A DNA stretch of 64,000 nt from Arthrobacter sunyaminii (GTDB lineage: Bacteria > Actinomycetota > Actinomycetes > Actinomycetales > Micrococcaceae). Every line of letters starts with the position of its first letter. The first letter of the stretch is position 1. Made by a program: the position numbers and the translations under genes. This document shows, one piece after another, positions 24,547 to 33,537 of this stretch. The notes beneath the pieces are model-generated. The model was not told the origin of the DNA. It saw only the letters and a program-made list of their open reading frames with translations, and did not search any database. The DNA lies in contig NZ_CP076456.1 in NCBI RefSeq assembly GCF_018866305.1, forward strand, positions 2,232,001 through 2,296,000, read 5' to 3'.

Positions 24547-25598
24547 TTAAGCGATGCCCCAGCCTTCGTCCGCAGGGAGGATGGCGCCCGTAACGTTGGC
24601 GGCGTCGTCGCTCAGCAGATAAGTCATGGGCGAGGCGATTTGCGCAGACTCGATGTCGGGGGACGTCAGCGACAGTGACGGAACCGGCCCGGCGCCGCCC
24701 AGTGAGCCGTAATTGGACTCAAGCGCAACCTTGGTGGGCCGGGGGATGACCGCGTTGACCCTGATGCCGCGCGGGCTGTATATGAAGGCCGCGCTGCGGG
24801 TCAGCCCAATGACGGCATGTTTGGAGGCGGTGTAGGCAGCTCCCGCGATCGAACCGCGGAGCCCTGCCTGGGAGGAGACGTTGATGATGGACCCGCTCCC
24901 CCGGGAAAGCATCACCGGAATCAGCGTCGCGACAAACGGAACGGTCCATCCACGTTGATGCGGAAAACGCTCTCCCACAGCTCGTCCTCCACCTCATGCA
25001 GCGCAACCATGTCGTCGGCGATTCCCGCTACGATGGCGAGTCCATCCAGCCGGTTTCCGACCTCCGCCGCAATCTTGTCGACACCGGATTGGGTGGAGAT
25101 GTCAGCTACGACGCCGCTGACGTCCAGATCCTGATTGCGTTCCAGCAATGCTTCCATCCGCAGGGTGCTGAGATCGACGGCCAGCACGCGTCCGCCTTCA
25201 CGGGCGACCCTCAACGCGGTTGCGCGTCCAATCCCCGACCCGGCACCGGTCACCACCACCGTCTTGCCGTCAAAACGGCCTTCGACCAAAGGCTCGCGCC
25301 AATCGTTGGGCGCCGGGGGCGGAGCAGACGGAAAGAGGTGGGCCGTTGCCGGATGAACCGACGGCTGATCGATGAGCCGGTTGGCCGCTTCCACCATGAG
25401 GTCCAGATGTTCCGTAGTGATGACGCCGTTGCTGAGCGTCGCCAAGGTGGAAAGCGGCAGCATGCGGATCGCATACAGTGCCCGTGCATCCGGACTGCGG
25501 CGGGCCAGCAGGTCGATCAAGACGGTGCGCCCCGTGGGGTGGTCAAGCCAGTCGCCAATCAGGGATTCAGCGCTGAGATGTTGTACGGGATCCGGCAT
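24547..25598 (-). pseudogene. frameshifted SDR oxidoreductase with N-terminal extension
   Basis: Two frames together make one short-chain dehydrogenase. The 5' part (25598 to about 24940) has a roughly 105-residue N-terminal extension, then the Rossmann loop VTGAGSGIGRA, and reads to VFRINVDGPF. It then runs into a stop. The 3' part continues in another frame with VATLIPVMLSRG, IINVSSQAG, the catalytic YTASK and the C terminus ADEGWGIA. At the junction a 5-bp unit (CCGTT on the coding strand) is tandemly duplicated. Removing one copy restores GPFVATLIPVM in a single frame. It is therefore either a recent inactivation or a sequence error. ATG 25598 has a plausible GGAG upstream. Confidence 0.85.
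24935..24944 (-). repeat. 5-bp tandem duplication causing the SDR frameshift
   Basis: AACGGAACGG on the plus strand, two adjacent copies of AACGG exactly where the reading frame of the SDR gene changes. Deleting one copy rejoins the two halves without loss of any conserved residue. Confidence 0.75.
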
Positions 25599-25792
25599 CA
25601 AGGCTCCGTTCCGAGCGGCGTCAGCCGCGGCCCGGAAGGGTACTGGCCCGGTCCACGGCCGCAGCCGCACCTTGCATCCAAGGGCAAATGCTGCTGGGTC
25701 GAGTATCCCACGGGGGATGCTCCTGCGGCTCCCGCGGACGGCGCAAAGGGACCCCGGTGCAGCAAAACGGTCGCTGCCGGGTCCTGCGGTCC

Positions 25793-26230
25793 CTAGGCGT
25801 CGGCGGCGACGGCGACGGGGAGGTGCTCGGCGGGCAGCCGGTCCCGGTCGTAGGTGATCTCCGTATACCCGTGCGGGGCGGGATTGCCGTCCGGGCCAAG
25901 GTTCACGAAAACAATCCGGTCGATCGTCAGGATGCTGCGACGGGTCACCATGTTGCGCACCTCGGCCCGCATGGTCAGTGACGTGCGGCCAAATTTGGTG
26001 GCCCGCAAACCCATTTCGATCAAGTCGCCCTGCTGGGCGGAGCTGACGAAGTTGATCTCCGACATGAATTTGGTGACGACTCGACCGTTGCCCATCTGCA
26101 GGATGGCGTAAATTGTGGCTTCTTCATCGATCCATCGCAGAAGGCTGCCGCCGAACAGTGTGCCGTTGGCGTTCAGGTCTTCCGGACGGACCCATTTCCG
26201 GGTATTGAAGTTGATATTCTGGAGATCCAT
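25793..26230 (-). CDS. acyl-CoA thioesterase (YciA/BACH hotdog type)
   Basis: A 145-residue hotdog protein of the acyl-CoA hydrolase family. The signature NANGTLFGGSLLRWIDEEA is near residue 20, with the catalytic Asn/Gly-rich loop and the acidic D of WIDE, and FVSSAQQGDLIE follows. It probably trims medium- or long-chain acyl-CoA in the cytosol. The upstream neighbour on the same strand is absent; the frameshifted SDR follows after 194 bases. ATG 26230 gives the normal family length. Confidence 0.9.
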   Translation of the reverse strand: MDLQNINFNTRKWVRPEDLNANGTLFGGSLLRWIDEEATIYAILQMGNGRVVTKFMSEINFVSSAQQGDLIEMGLRATKFGRTSLTMRAEVRNMVTRRSILTIDRIVFVNLGPDGNPAPHGYTEITYDRDRLPAEHLPVAVAADA

Positions 26231-26504
26231 ATTTCAAGGTTAGCGAGGCCCGGCGGGCTTAGGCGGACGGCTGTGACCGCGCAGACGGACGGCCGTCACA
26301 CCCGTCACGCCGGTGTTTCGCTCCCGCCCCGGCGCTGCGCCGTTCCGCTGGGAACCCGGTGACTGAAAACACCCCGCCGTCGGGAGGGTTTCCGGTGCCC
26401 GGCTGCAGTCCTCCATGTTGACCGGATACGGACCCGGTGTTAGTTTCAGGCTCCAAAACCAACTTGGCTTATCACAGCGAAGATCCTCCGGCCGGGAGCC
26501 CTCC

Positions 26505-26867
26505 ATGACCCTTTCCTTTGCCCAGATTGCCCTTGACTCCGTGGAGCCCCGCCGTCTGGCCGAGTTCTGGATCCAGGCACTGAACTACCGGGTTGACGAG
26601 GAAGAAGAGGGCGTCATTAGTCTGGTCCCCAGGAATGGTGACGGTCCGCCGATCGATATCCTGACCGTGCCGGAGCACAAGACAGTGAAGAACCGTCTGC
26701 ACCTGGACCTGCGGGCCACGGGCTCCACGGGCTCCGAAGAAGTCCGGCGGCTGCTGGACCTGGGCGCCGTCCGGGCGGACGTCGGCCAGAATCCGGACGT
26801 CACCTGGACGGTGCTGGCCGACCCCGAGGGCAATGAGTTCTGCGTCCTCGGAACCTCCGGCGAATAG
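26505..26867 (+). CDS. VOC (glyoxalase-like) family protein
   Basis: A 120-residue single vicinal-oxygen-chelate domain. It has the typical opening FAQIALDSVEPRRLAEFW, central LHLDLRATG and the closing DPEGNEFCVL, where the usual metal-binding glutamate is retained. This is the compact actinobacterial glyoxalase-like type, often annotated without substrate. ATG 26505 has GGGAG eight bases upstream; the frame extends earlier without conservation. Confidence 0.88.
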   Translation: MTLSFAQIALDSVEPRRLAEFWIQALNYRVDEEEEGVISLVPRNGDGPPIDILTVPEHKTVKNRLHLDLRATGSTGSEEVRRLLDLGAVRADVGQNPDVTWTVLADPEGNEFCVLGTSGE

Positions 26868-26886
26868 TCCCGGCCCGCGCAGAGGA

Positions 26887-28578
26887 CTAGTCGCGGCTAG
26901 GGCGTCCCGTTCCCGTCGTCGGTCCCGGTTCCAGGTCCGGCCTGCCCAGTCCTGCGGCCTCGTCCCTGCGGTCGGCAGGACCCTGGTCCAGTCGGAAGGG
27001 CGGATACTCGTCCCGCATCAGCGCAGCATAGGCCAGCACCCGGTAGGACCAGCGGTTCAGTCCCATAATGAGGTCAAAGAGGTGCCGCGGATAGCTGCCG
27101 CGGAACAGCAGGATGACCGCCGCGATGAGGACCAGCAGCGCCAGCAGAGATAACCCCTGGCTGCTCACCACATCGGGGGCGCTCTCCCACCCGTTCTCCC
27201 AGGCATCGGTCCACATGCCGCCCGGAACCATCCCGGTCCAGTTTTCGGTTTCCTGCCCTCCGGAAACGTAGAACCTGTTGACGACAATTGCTGCTTCAGA
27301 GAACGCACCGACCACCAGTGCCTGCGGTATAACGAGGAGCCACCACTTCACCAGCACCAGCCAGCGGGAGAGCTGCCGGGGGTAGTCAACACTGAAGTCC
27401 GCCGGATAGTCCGTACGGTCCAGCGTGAACGGCGGATACCGGTCGGTGCCCAGGACACGGGTGGCATAGAACGTTACCCGCCAGCTCCAGCGCACCACGC
27501 CCACGTTGAAGTCAAACAGTCCGTGCGGGTACCGGCCGGTGAACAGGATGGCAAAACCGGCAACCACGGTGGACACGAAGAAAGCTATCCACAGGAAGAA
27601 CAGCACAATGTAGTGCGGGATTGCCAGGAACCATTTGACCAGCCACATCCAGCGCGAGAGGTTCGGATCGATTTCTCCGTAGAGCCGCACCGGATAGCGC
27701 GGACCGGTCAGTCCCGGATCGCGCACGCCAACCCTTGCCGCTGCGGTGGCCCCGCCGGGCCTGACAGGGCGGTACCCGGAGCCCGGTGGCTGCCCCTGCC
27801 CGTAGCGGTCCTGCATCTGGCCGTAGGTCTGCGGGGTACCCGGCGTCTGAACAGGTTGCCCCGGCCCTCCAAGTTGCCCCGGCACACCAGGTTGCTCCCC
27901 TACAGCACCCGGCCCGACCGGGCGGCGGCGCAGCCCCGATGATCCGATCACCACGAGGGCAATTCCAGCTACGAGGAAGACGATGCTGGAGATCAGCAGG
28001 ATCCAGGTGACCGGCTGGAGCAATTCGGAGCGTGCACCCACTTGAAGCTCCGCTGAGACCGGCCGGCTCCCGTCAGCATTCATCACCACTGCGGACCAGT
28101 CACCTTCGTCCAGGTTCCATTCCAGTGACTGCTCGCCGGTGCCGCTGGATGCCGCCGCCCAAAAGCCCTGCTCAACCGGAGGCGCAGGAGCCCGGGTTCC
28201 GTTCACCTCCTCGTACTCGGCGCGGAACGGACGGAAATCCACTTCCTGCAGCTCGCTGTACTGCACGTCAAGGAGGTAACGGTCCACCTCATCACTCGGG
28301 CCAATACCGATAAAGAGTTCCTGGCCGGACTGAGTTGGCTCTCCCTGCACCAGCAGGGTTGCCACCTGATCATCCGAGCGCACCCCGTTGACTTCAAGGT
28401 CCGGCACGATCAGGGCGTACGAGTCAACCTCGTAGACCTCCTCGGGAACGGAGAGGTAGCGGTCATCGCCCTGGCCTGCGTTGAATATCCCGACAGCGGC
28501 GGCTCCCACCGCCAGTCCCAGCCCAATAAGCATCAGCAAACAGCCGATGACGAACATGACAATCCTGCCGGTCCTCAT
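26887..28578 (-). CDS. DUF4389 double-repeat membrane protein
   Basis: A 563-residue membrane protein of unknown function. The N terminus is a membrane helix (residues 5-33) followed by a soluble extracytoplasmic region of about 150 residues and a second helix (about 190-215). A Pro/Gly/Gln-rich linker comes next. Then two DUF4389 copies occur, each with LSRWxxLVKWxL, an inner hydrophobic span, GxYPxxLFDxxxGxxRWSxRV and YPPFxL. DUF4389 proteins are common in actinobacteria but uncharacterised. ATG 28578 begins MRTGRIVMFVIG. No operon partner is evident. Confidence 0.9.
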   Translation of the reverse strand: MRTGRIVMFVIGCLLMLIGLGLAVGAAAVGIFNAGQGDDRYLSVPEEVYEVDSYALIVPDLEVNGVRSDDQVATLLVQGEPTQSGQELFIGIGPSDEVDRYLLDVQYSELQEVDFRPFRAEYEEVNGTRAPAPPVEQGFWAAASSGTGEQSLEWNLDEGDWSAVVMNADGSRPVSAELQVGARSELLQPVTWILLISSIVFLVAGIALVVIGSSGLRRRPVGPGAVGEQPGVPGQLGGPGQPVQTPGTPQTYGQMQDRYGQGQPPGSGYRPVRPGGATAAARVGVRDPGLTGPRYPVRLYGEIDPNLSRWMWLVKWFLAIPHYIVLFFLWIAFFVSTVVAGFAILFTGRYPHGLFDFNVGVVRWSWRVTFYATRVLGTDRYPPFTLDRTDYPADFSVDYPRQLSRWLVLVKWWLLVIPQALVVGAFSEAAIVVNRFYVSGGQETENWTGMVPGGMWTDAWENGWESAPDVVSSQGLSLLALLVLIAAVILLFRGSYPRHLFDLIMGLNRWSYRVLAYAALMRDEYPPFRLDQGPADRRDEAAGLGRPDLEPGPTTGTGRPSRD

Positions 28579-28695
28579 GACGCTTTCCCGCCCGGTCCAC
28601 CCCTATCCAAAGGGTTGTCCGGCCGCGCCGCAGAGTCAACACCGTGAACCCGCCACCCTCATCCCGGCCGGGATCCAGCGGCTCTTTGCACTGCG

Positions 28696-30096
28696 TCAAA
28701 AGTTGATCATGTGCCCGGTCAGGCCGTGGAACGCCTCCTGCAGTGCCTCGCTCAGCGTGGGGTGTGTGTGCACATTCCGCGCCAGCTCATAAGCGGTCAG
28801 GTCCCATTTCTGCGCCAGTGTCAGTTCGGGCAGAAGCTCGGACACATCCGGTCCGATCAGGTGTCCGCCAAGCAGCTCGAGATGCTCTTTGTCCGCCACC
28901 AGTTTCACGAAGCCGACCGGCTCGCCCAGACCGTGGGCCTTGCCGTTGGCCGTGAACGGGAAGGTGCTCACCACCACGTCATGGCCCTCATCGCGTGCCT
29001 GCTGCTCGGTGAGTCCGAAGCTGGCCACCTGCGGCTGGCAGAACGTGGCCCGGGGCATCATGCGGTAATCCCCCAGCGGCATGGTTTCCGCTTTGCCGAT
29101 GGTTTCCGCCGCCACCACCCCCATGGCCTCGGCCACGTGGGCCAGCTGCAGCTTGGCTGTCACATCGCCGATGGCGTAAATGTGCGCAACGTTGGTCCGC
29201 ATGAATTCGTCAATGGCGATGGCCCCGCGGTCGGTAAGCTGCACACCGGTCTTTTCCAGGCCGTAACCCTCCGTCCGCGGCGCAAACCCGATGGAGAGCA
29301 TCACCCGGTCCGCTTCGATGGATCCGTCCTTGCCGTTCTTGTCCTTGTAGGTCACGGTCACCGAGGAACCGTTGTCGGTCACCGTTTCCACCTTGGTGGA
29401 GGTCAGGATCGGTATCCCCAGTTTCTTGTACTGCTTGGTGATTTCCTTGGACACGTCTGCATCCTCGTTGGGCAGCGCCCGGTCCAGGAACTCGATGATC
29501 GTGACGTCCACCCCGTAGCTGCGCAGCACATAGCCAAACTCCATGCCGATGGCGCCGGCGCCGACAATCACCATCTTTTTCGGCAGGTCCCGGTCCATGA
29601 TCTGCGCCTCGTACGTCACCACGTTGTCCGAGAGCTCGACGCCGGGCAGCAGGCGCACATAGGTTCCGGTGGCAATGATGGCATTGTCGAAGGTAATGGT
29701 CTCGGAGCCGCCCTTGGACAGGGAGACCTCCACGGTGTGGTCATCGGTGAACACCCCGTGCCCGTCATATTCGGTGATCTTGTTCTTCTTCATCAGGAAG
29801 TGGACACCCTTGACCCGCCCGTCCGCCACCTGCCGGCTGCGGTCGAACGCAGCACCGAAATCGAAGCTGACGTCGCCGCTCATGCCGAATGTTTTCGCCT
29901 GGTTCGTGAAGATCTGGGCCAGTTCGGCATTGCGAAGCAGCGCCTTGGAGGGAATGCATCCCACGTTCAGGCAAACGCCGCCCCAGTACTTCTCCTCCAC
30001 CACTGCCACGCTCAGGCCCAGTTGGGCGGCACGGATCGCCGCCACATAACCGCCAGGACCGGCTCCCAGGATAACGACGTCGTAATGTTCACTCAT
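28696..30096 (-). CDS. lpdA: dihydrolipoyl dehydrogenase
   Basis: The E3 flavoprotein of the 2-oxoacid dehydrogenase complexes, reoxidising dihydrolipoamide with NAD+. The 466-residue protein has the FAD loop [14 protein letters not shown], the redox disulfide [13 protein letters not shown] (C42, C47), the NAD loop [10 protein letters not shown], and the C-terminal HTHPTLSEA with the catalytic His-Glu pair. ATG 30096 has AAGGAGAG at ideal spacing. It stands alone, as is common for the housekeeping lpd of actinobacteria. Confidence 0.97.
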   Translation of the reverse strand: MSEHYDVVILGAGPGGYVAAIRAAQLGLSVAVVEEKYWGGVCLNVGCIPSKALLRNAELAQIFTNQAKTFGMSGDVSFDFGAAFDRSRQVADGRVKGVHFLMKKNKITEYDGHGVFTDDHTVEVSLSKGGSETITFDNAIIATGTYVRLLPGVELSDNVVTYEAQIMDRDLPKKMVIVGAGAIGMEFGYVLRSYGVDVTIIEFLDRALPNEDADVSKEITKQYKKLGIPILTSTKVETVTDNGSSVTVTYKDKNGKDGSIEADRVMLSIGFAPRTEGYGLEKTGVQLTDRGAIAIDEFMRTNVAHIYAIGDVTAKLQLAHVAEAMGVVAAETIGKAETMPLGDYRMMPRATFCQPQVASFGLTEQQARDEGHDVVVSTFPFTANGKAHGLGEPVGFVKLVADKEHLELLGGHLIGPDVSELLPELTLAQKWDLTAYELARNVHTHPTLSEALQEAFHGLTGHMINF

Positions 30097-30155
30097 GCTG
30101 CCAACTCTCCTTATGCACACTGCGGTGGATTGAGGATGGGACTAAAGCTGGGTTA

Positions 30156-30174
30156 AGACTCCCACAGGGAGTCT
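30156..30174. terminator. short hairpin between esterase and lpdA
   Basis: A perfect 8-bp stem (AGACTCCC) with a 3-base loop just past the esterase stop on the minus strand. No T run follows, so it could equally be a regulatory hairpin in front of lpdA. Confidence 0.4.
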
Positions 30175-30184
30175 GCGGACTCCA

Positions 30185-31702
30185 TCACAAATACCCCCGG
30201 TAGCCTGCCCAGGCACGGCGACGCTCCGGAAAGGGATCGGATTCAATCCGGTCTTCACGGTCGAAGATCCGGGTCTGCCGCTCCACAGGCTCGTAGGGCG
30301 GCCAGTCCGGCCCCGGATCGCCCGTCTTCGCCAGGCTCAGCAGGGTTCCCTGGAACCGTGCCGATAGCTTTTTCAGGGCCGAGGCCCCTCCAAGGAGGGA
30401 CAATGCACGGGTGATGGGCTCACCGGTTTCACCGAACATCACGGGCACGTCCATGGCGTGGGTCGCACCGAAACCCAGCAGGTTCATCATTGGCGTGGCG
30501 AAGTCATACCGGTAAGACCAGGTTGGAGCCACCAGGGAGTGGGACTCGGCCACCACAGTGGACGGATACCAAAAGACGAGGTCACCGCTGATTTCCACCG
30601 ACCGCTGTTTGGACGGATAACCCGGATAAGCGGCCAGCACGCGCGACTGCGCCGCCGGGTCGGTGCCCGCGAACATCTTTTCGATGCGGTCCGGAGTTGA
30701 AGGAAGGATGTCCACCACTTTGGCGAACAGTGCCCCTTCCTGCGCCATCGTTCCCAGTACAAGCGGCACCGGAGCAGATTTGCCCTTCATGAAGGCGTCA
30801 AAGGGATGTTCCGGCAGGAATTCCCCGTCAATCACCGGTGACACACTCAGCGATCCCGGCTTGTCGGCCGGGCCTATTTTGGACGTCAGCCGGTTGGTTG
30901 CCTGTACCAGGGCGGCGGCCGGTAGGACGGTCAGGGCTTCGGCGGCGTCAGACAGGGGCACCTTGAGGATCTTCAGCAAATCCCGTGCCCAGGAGGCGTG
31001 GAGCTCCGGGGAGTACGCGCTGGAGGGCGCCGGGCTCTGGGCGTAGGCCTTGTGGAACAGTCCTCGGGCGGCCGGAATGCACATGAGCGACGTCACCGAG
31101 ATGCCGCCGGCGGATTCGCCGAAGATGGTCACATTTCCCGGATCGCCGCCAAAGTTCGCGATATTGTCCCGAACCCATTCCAGCGCAGCCACCTGGTCCC
31201 GCAGACCGAGGTTTGAGTCGAACGTCCGTTGGGCGGTCGAGAAGGAGCTGAAATCCGTGAAGCCCAGGGCGCCGATCCGGTAGTTCAGAGATACGTAGAG
31301 CGCTTCGCCAGTCCGGACCAGATGGGAACCGCGGTAGGTTTTTACGGTGGAGGACCCGGAGCTGAAGGCGCCGCCGTAAAAGTACACCAGCACGGGAAGT
31401 TGGTCCGCGGCCGGTTCCAGGGGCGCCGAGATGTTGAGTGTCAGGCAGTCCTCGTCCATCGGTGCCCGCCTTCTGGAGCCGGTCAGGGACGGGTTCCGGG
31501 ACTGCGGCGGCGCTGCCCCGAAGGCGCTGCCGTCCAAGACCCCGTTCCACCCGGCCGCCCGCTGCGGTGACCTCAGCCGCAGCTCTCCCACCGGCGGCGC
31601 AGCATAGGGGATGCCGCGCCAGGTCCGCACTCCGTTGGCCACAATTCCTCGGACCAGGCCGTTGTCCGTAGGAATCAGCAGGGATTTAAGGTCAGTGGTC
31701 AT
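30185..31702 (-). CDS. type-B carboxylesterase/lipase
   Basis: A 505-residue alpha/beta hydrolase of the carboxylesterase (PnbA-like) family. Key parts are EDCLTLN near 84, the oxyanion loop YGGAF at 109-113, the nucleophile elbow GESAGG with Ser197, and GATHAMDVPVMF near 415, which carries the catalytic histidine. There is no signal peptide, so it is cytosolic. ATG 31702 has only a weak ribosome site. Substrates are probably short acyl esters; the neighbours give no help. Confidence 0.94.
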   Translation of the reverse strand: MTTDLKSLLIPTDNGLVRGIVANGVRTWRGIPYAAPPVGELRLRSPQRAAGWNGVLDGSAFGAAPPQSRNPSLTGSRRRAPMDEDCLTLNISAPLEPAADQLPVLVYFYGGAFSSGSSTVKTYRGSHLVRTGEALYVSLNYRIGALGFTDFSSFSTAQRTFDSNLGLRDQVAALEWVRDNIANFGGDPGNVTIFGESAGGISVTSLMCIPAARGLFHKAYAQSPAPSSAYSPELHASWARDLLKILKVPLSDAAEALTVLPAAALVQATNRLTSKIGPADKPGSLSVSPVIDGEFLPEHPFDAFMKGKSAPVPLVLGTMAQEGALFAKVVDILPSTPDRIEKMFAGTDPAAQSRVLAAYPGYPSKQRSVEISGDLVFWYPSTVVAESHSLVAPTWSYRYDFATPMMNLLGFGATHAMDVPVMFGETGEPITRALSLLGGASALKKLSARFQGTLLSLAKTGDPGPDWPPYEPVERQTRIFDREDRIESDPFPERRRAWAGYRGYL

Positions 31703-31869
31703 GAGCTGCTCGATTCCGGTCGGCGGTCACGGTGCGGCCCTAGAACCATAGACCCCGACGGCGCGCGTGTCCTAGACACGAGCCTCATCGGAGCTTCGAT
31801 CACCGTCAACTCGTCTGCGGCCCGTGATGAAACCGCCGGCCGGACCCGGTTTTGGCACCGGGTCCCGGG

Positions 31870-33042
31870 TCATACCGTGGGCAGCACCCCGTGGGGATAC
31901 TCCGCCGAACGGCCTTGGAATGCCAGGACCGCCGGATTCAGGATCCGCCCATTCCGAATTTCAATCGCACGCCGCACGCTCGACTCCTCATCCCAGGCGT
32001 CAGGCCCGGACATTACCGTGCGGAGGAAAGGAAGCACTGCCTCGCTGATTTCCCACGTCGCCGAGTCCCACAGGTGGGACGGACTGTGATCTACGGCGTA
32101 GTACCGGACGGCATTGCCCACCTCGAAGACGGGATCGGCAAAGCTGGTGGGCTTGGCCCAGGAGAAGCCCATGCCTTCGTCGCAGGAAACATCAATGATC
32201 ATGCTGCCCGGGGCAAAAGCAGCCAGGTCGTCTTCCTGCAGATAGGTCAGGGGGGCGTTGGGGTCCTGCAGGGTGCAGTTGACCACCAGATCGAACCCGG
32301 CGAGGTACGGCGCCAGCGGTTCGCGGCCGTCGTCGGTAATGACGTGGCTGAGGTGGGGCAGGTCGGCGTCGCGCTCAAAGCGTGAGATCCGCGCGGAGTG
32401 GATGGGCGAGCCGACGGCGGCGGTGTCCCGGTTCGTGAGCACCTGAACGTCGTGGATTCCCAATGCATTCAGGGCGGTGACGGCGCCGCGGGCAGTGGCG
32501 CCGAAACCGATGACCGCGGCGCTGAGCCGCCGGCCGTAGTCGCCCGTTGACCCGGCAAGCTCCAGCGCGTGCAGAACCGAGCTGTAACCGGCCAGCTCAT
32601 TGTTCTTGTGGAATACGTGGAGTCCGAATCCGCCGTCCGAGTTCCAGTGATTCATGGCTTCAAAGGCAATGAGGGTCAGCGACTTGTCCACGGCCAGCTG
32701 GGTGATGACGCTGTCCTGGACACAGTGAGGCCAGCCCCACAGCACCTGACCGTCGGAAAGTTCGCGCAGGTCCTGCGCCTGCGGCTTGGGCAGCAGGACC
32801 ACATCCGACGCGGCTATGACCTCACCGCGCGGAGCCATCCCGCCCACAAGGGGAGCCAGCTGATCATCACCGACGCCAAACCGCTCACCGTAGCCCTGTT
32901 CAAGGATGATCCGGGCCCGCAGATCGGCGTCGATCCGTTCCAGATGGCGCGGATGCAGCGGAAGGCGCCGTTCATCGGTCTTGCGTGAGGTCGCAATGAC
33001 CCCCAGGGTCCTCAGCGAGCTGTCCGTGAATGTGCTGCTCAT
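31870..33042 (-). CDS. N5-(carboxyethyl)ornithine synthase-like / alanine dehydrogenase family enzyme
   Basis: A 390-residue protein with the AlaDH/PNT N-terminal fold (LGVIATSRKTDERRLPLHP, with the R-R-x-P-L substrate loop) and a C-terminal Rossmann domain with VIGFGATARGA near 185. The closest named relative I recall is the lactococcal N5-(carboxyethyl)ornithine synthase (Ceo), a pyruvate/amino-acid reductive condensation enzyme. Saccharopine-dehydrogenase-like proteins share the fold. ATG 33042 has GGGAG at six bases; ATG 33054 is an upstream alternative. The true substrate is unknown. Confidence 0.75.
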   Translation of the reverse strand: MSSTFTDSSLRTLGVIATSRKTDERRLPLHPRHLERIDADLRARIILEQGYGERFGVGDDQLAPLVGGMAPRGEVIAASDVVLLPKPQAQDLRELSDGQVLWGWPHCVQDSVITQLAVDKSLTLIAFEAMNHWNSDGGFGLHVFHKNNELAGYSSVLHALELAGSTGDYGRRLSAAVIGFGATARGAVTALNALGIHDVQVLTNRDTAAVGSPIHSARISRFERDADLPHLSHVITDDGREPLAPYLAGFDLVVNCTLQDPNAPLTYLQEDDLAAFAPGSMIIDVSCDEGMGFSWAKPTSFADPVFEVGNAVRYYAVDHSPSHLWDSATWEISEAVLPFLRTVMSGPDAWDEESSVRRAIEIRNGRILNPAVLAFQGRSAEYPHGVLPTV

Positions 33043-33122
33043 GCGTACTCCCAAGTTTCACCCGGCGAGGTGCCGGGGCTACTGAGACTACTCCCTGCAC
33101 CGCAGTAGCCAGCGGTACACAG

Positions 33123-33347
33123 CTAGGCGGCGGCGAAGGCCAGTTCGCGCGAACGCACCGTAGCCGGCTGCACCGTGGCGGCGGCAACGCGCTGCAACCG
33201 GCGATGCACCAGAATCTCCTTCAGGCACAAAAGGGCCACCGCAGCTACGTTGAGGGCGGCTTTGGTGCCGGTTGACCAGTCGGTCGTGACGCACAGGATC
33301 CAAACACTCAGCAGGACGGGCACGTCCATGACGCGCAGGCCCTTCAC
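33123..33347 (-). CDS. possible small membrane protein
   Basis: A 74-residue reading frame from GTG 33347 (or ATG 33329). It has two hydrophobic stretches (VPVLLSVWILCV and ALNVAAVALLCL) and a basic C-terminal half. Between the carboxyethylornithine-synthase-like gene and the ABC-F gene no other frame looks coding. No homology is recognised and the ribosome site is only AAGGG at about ten bases, so it may be spurious. Confidence 0.4.
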   Translation of the reverse strand: MKGLRVMDVPVLLSVWILCVTTDWSTGTKAALNVAAVALLCLKEILVHRRLQRVAAATVQPATVRSRELAFAAA

Positions 33348-33537
33348 CGGTCGGTCCTTCCACGCAGTTGCTGCAGTGAAGCCATGATAACTACTCCCCC
33401 AAAAAGACCGAGACTAAAAACCGAGACCACGCAATTAAGCCGCATCCAATGCAGCGCATTCAATGAAGGGCAGGCAAGAAACAAACTGTCGGTAATTATT
33501 ACCACATTCCGGCAGTGCGCCGGAACTCAGGACATCC
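33348..33537. other. AT-richer intergenic stretch
   Basis: No gene seen. The stretch is lower in GC than its surroundings, with runs such as CCCCCAAAAAGACCG and a repeated ACCGAGAC (33408-33415 region). It lies downstream of the ABC-F gene and may contain its terminator, but no clear stem-loop was found. Confidence 0.4.
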
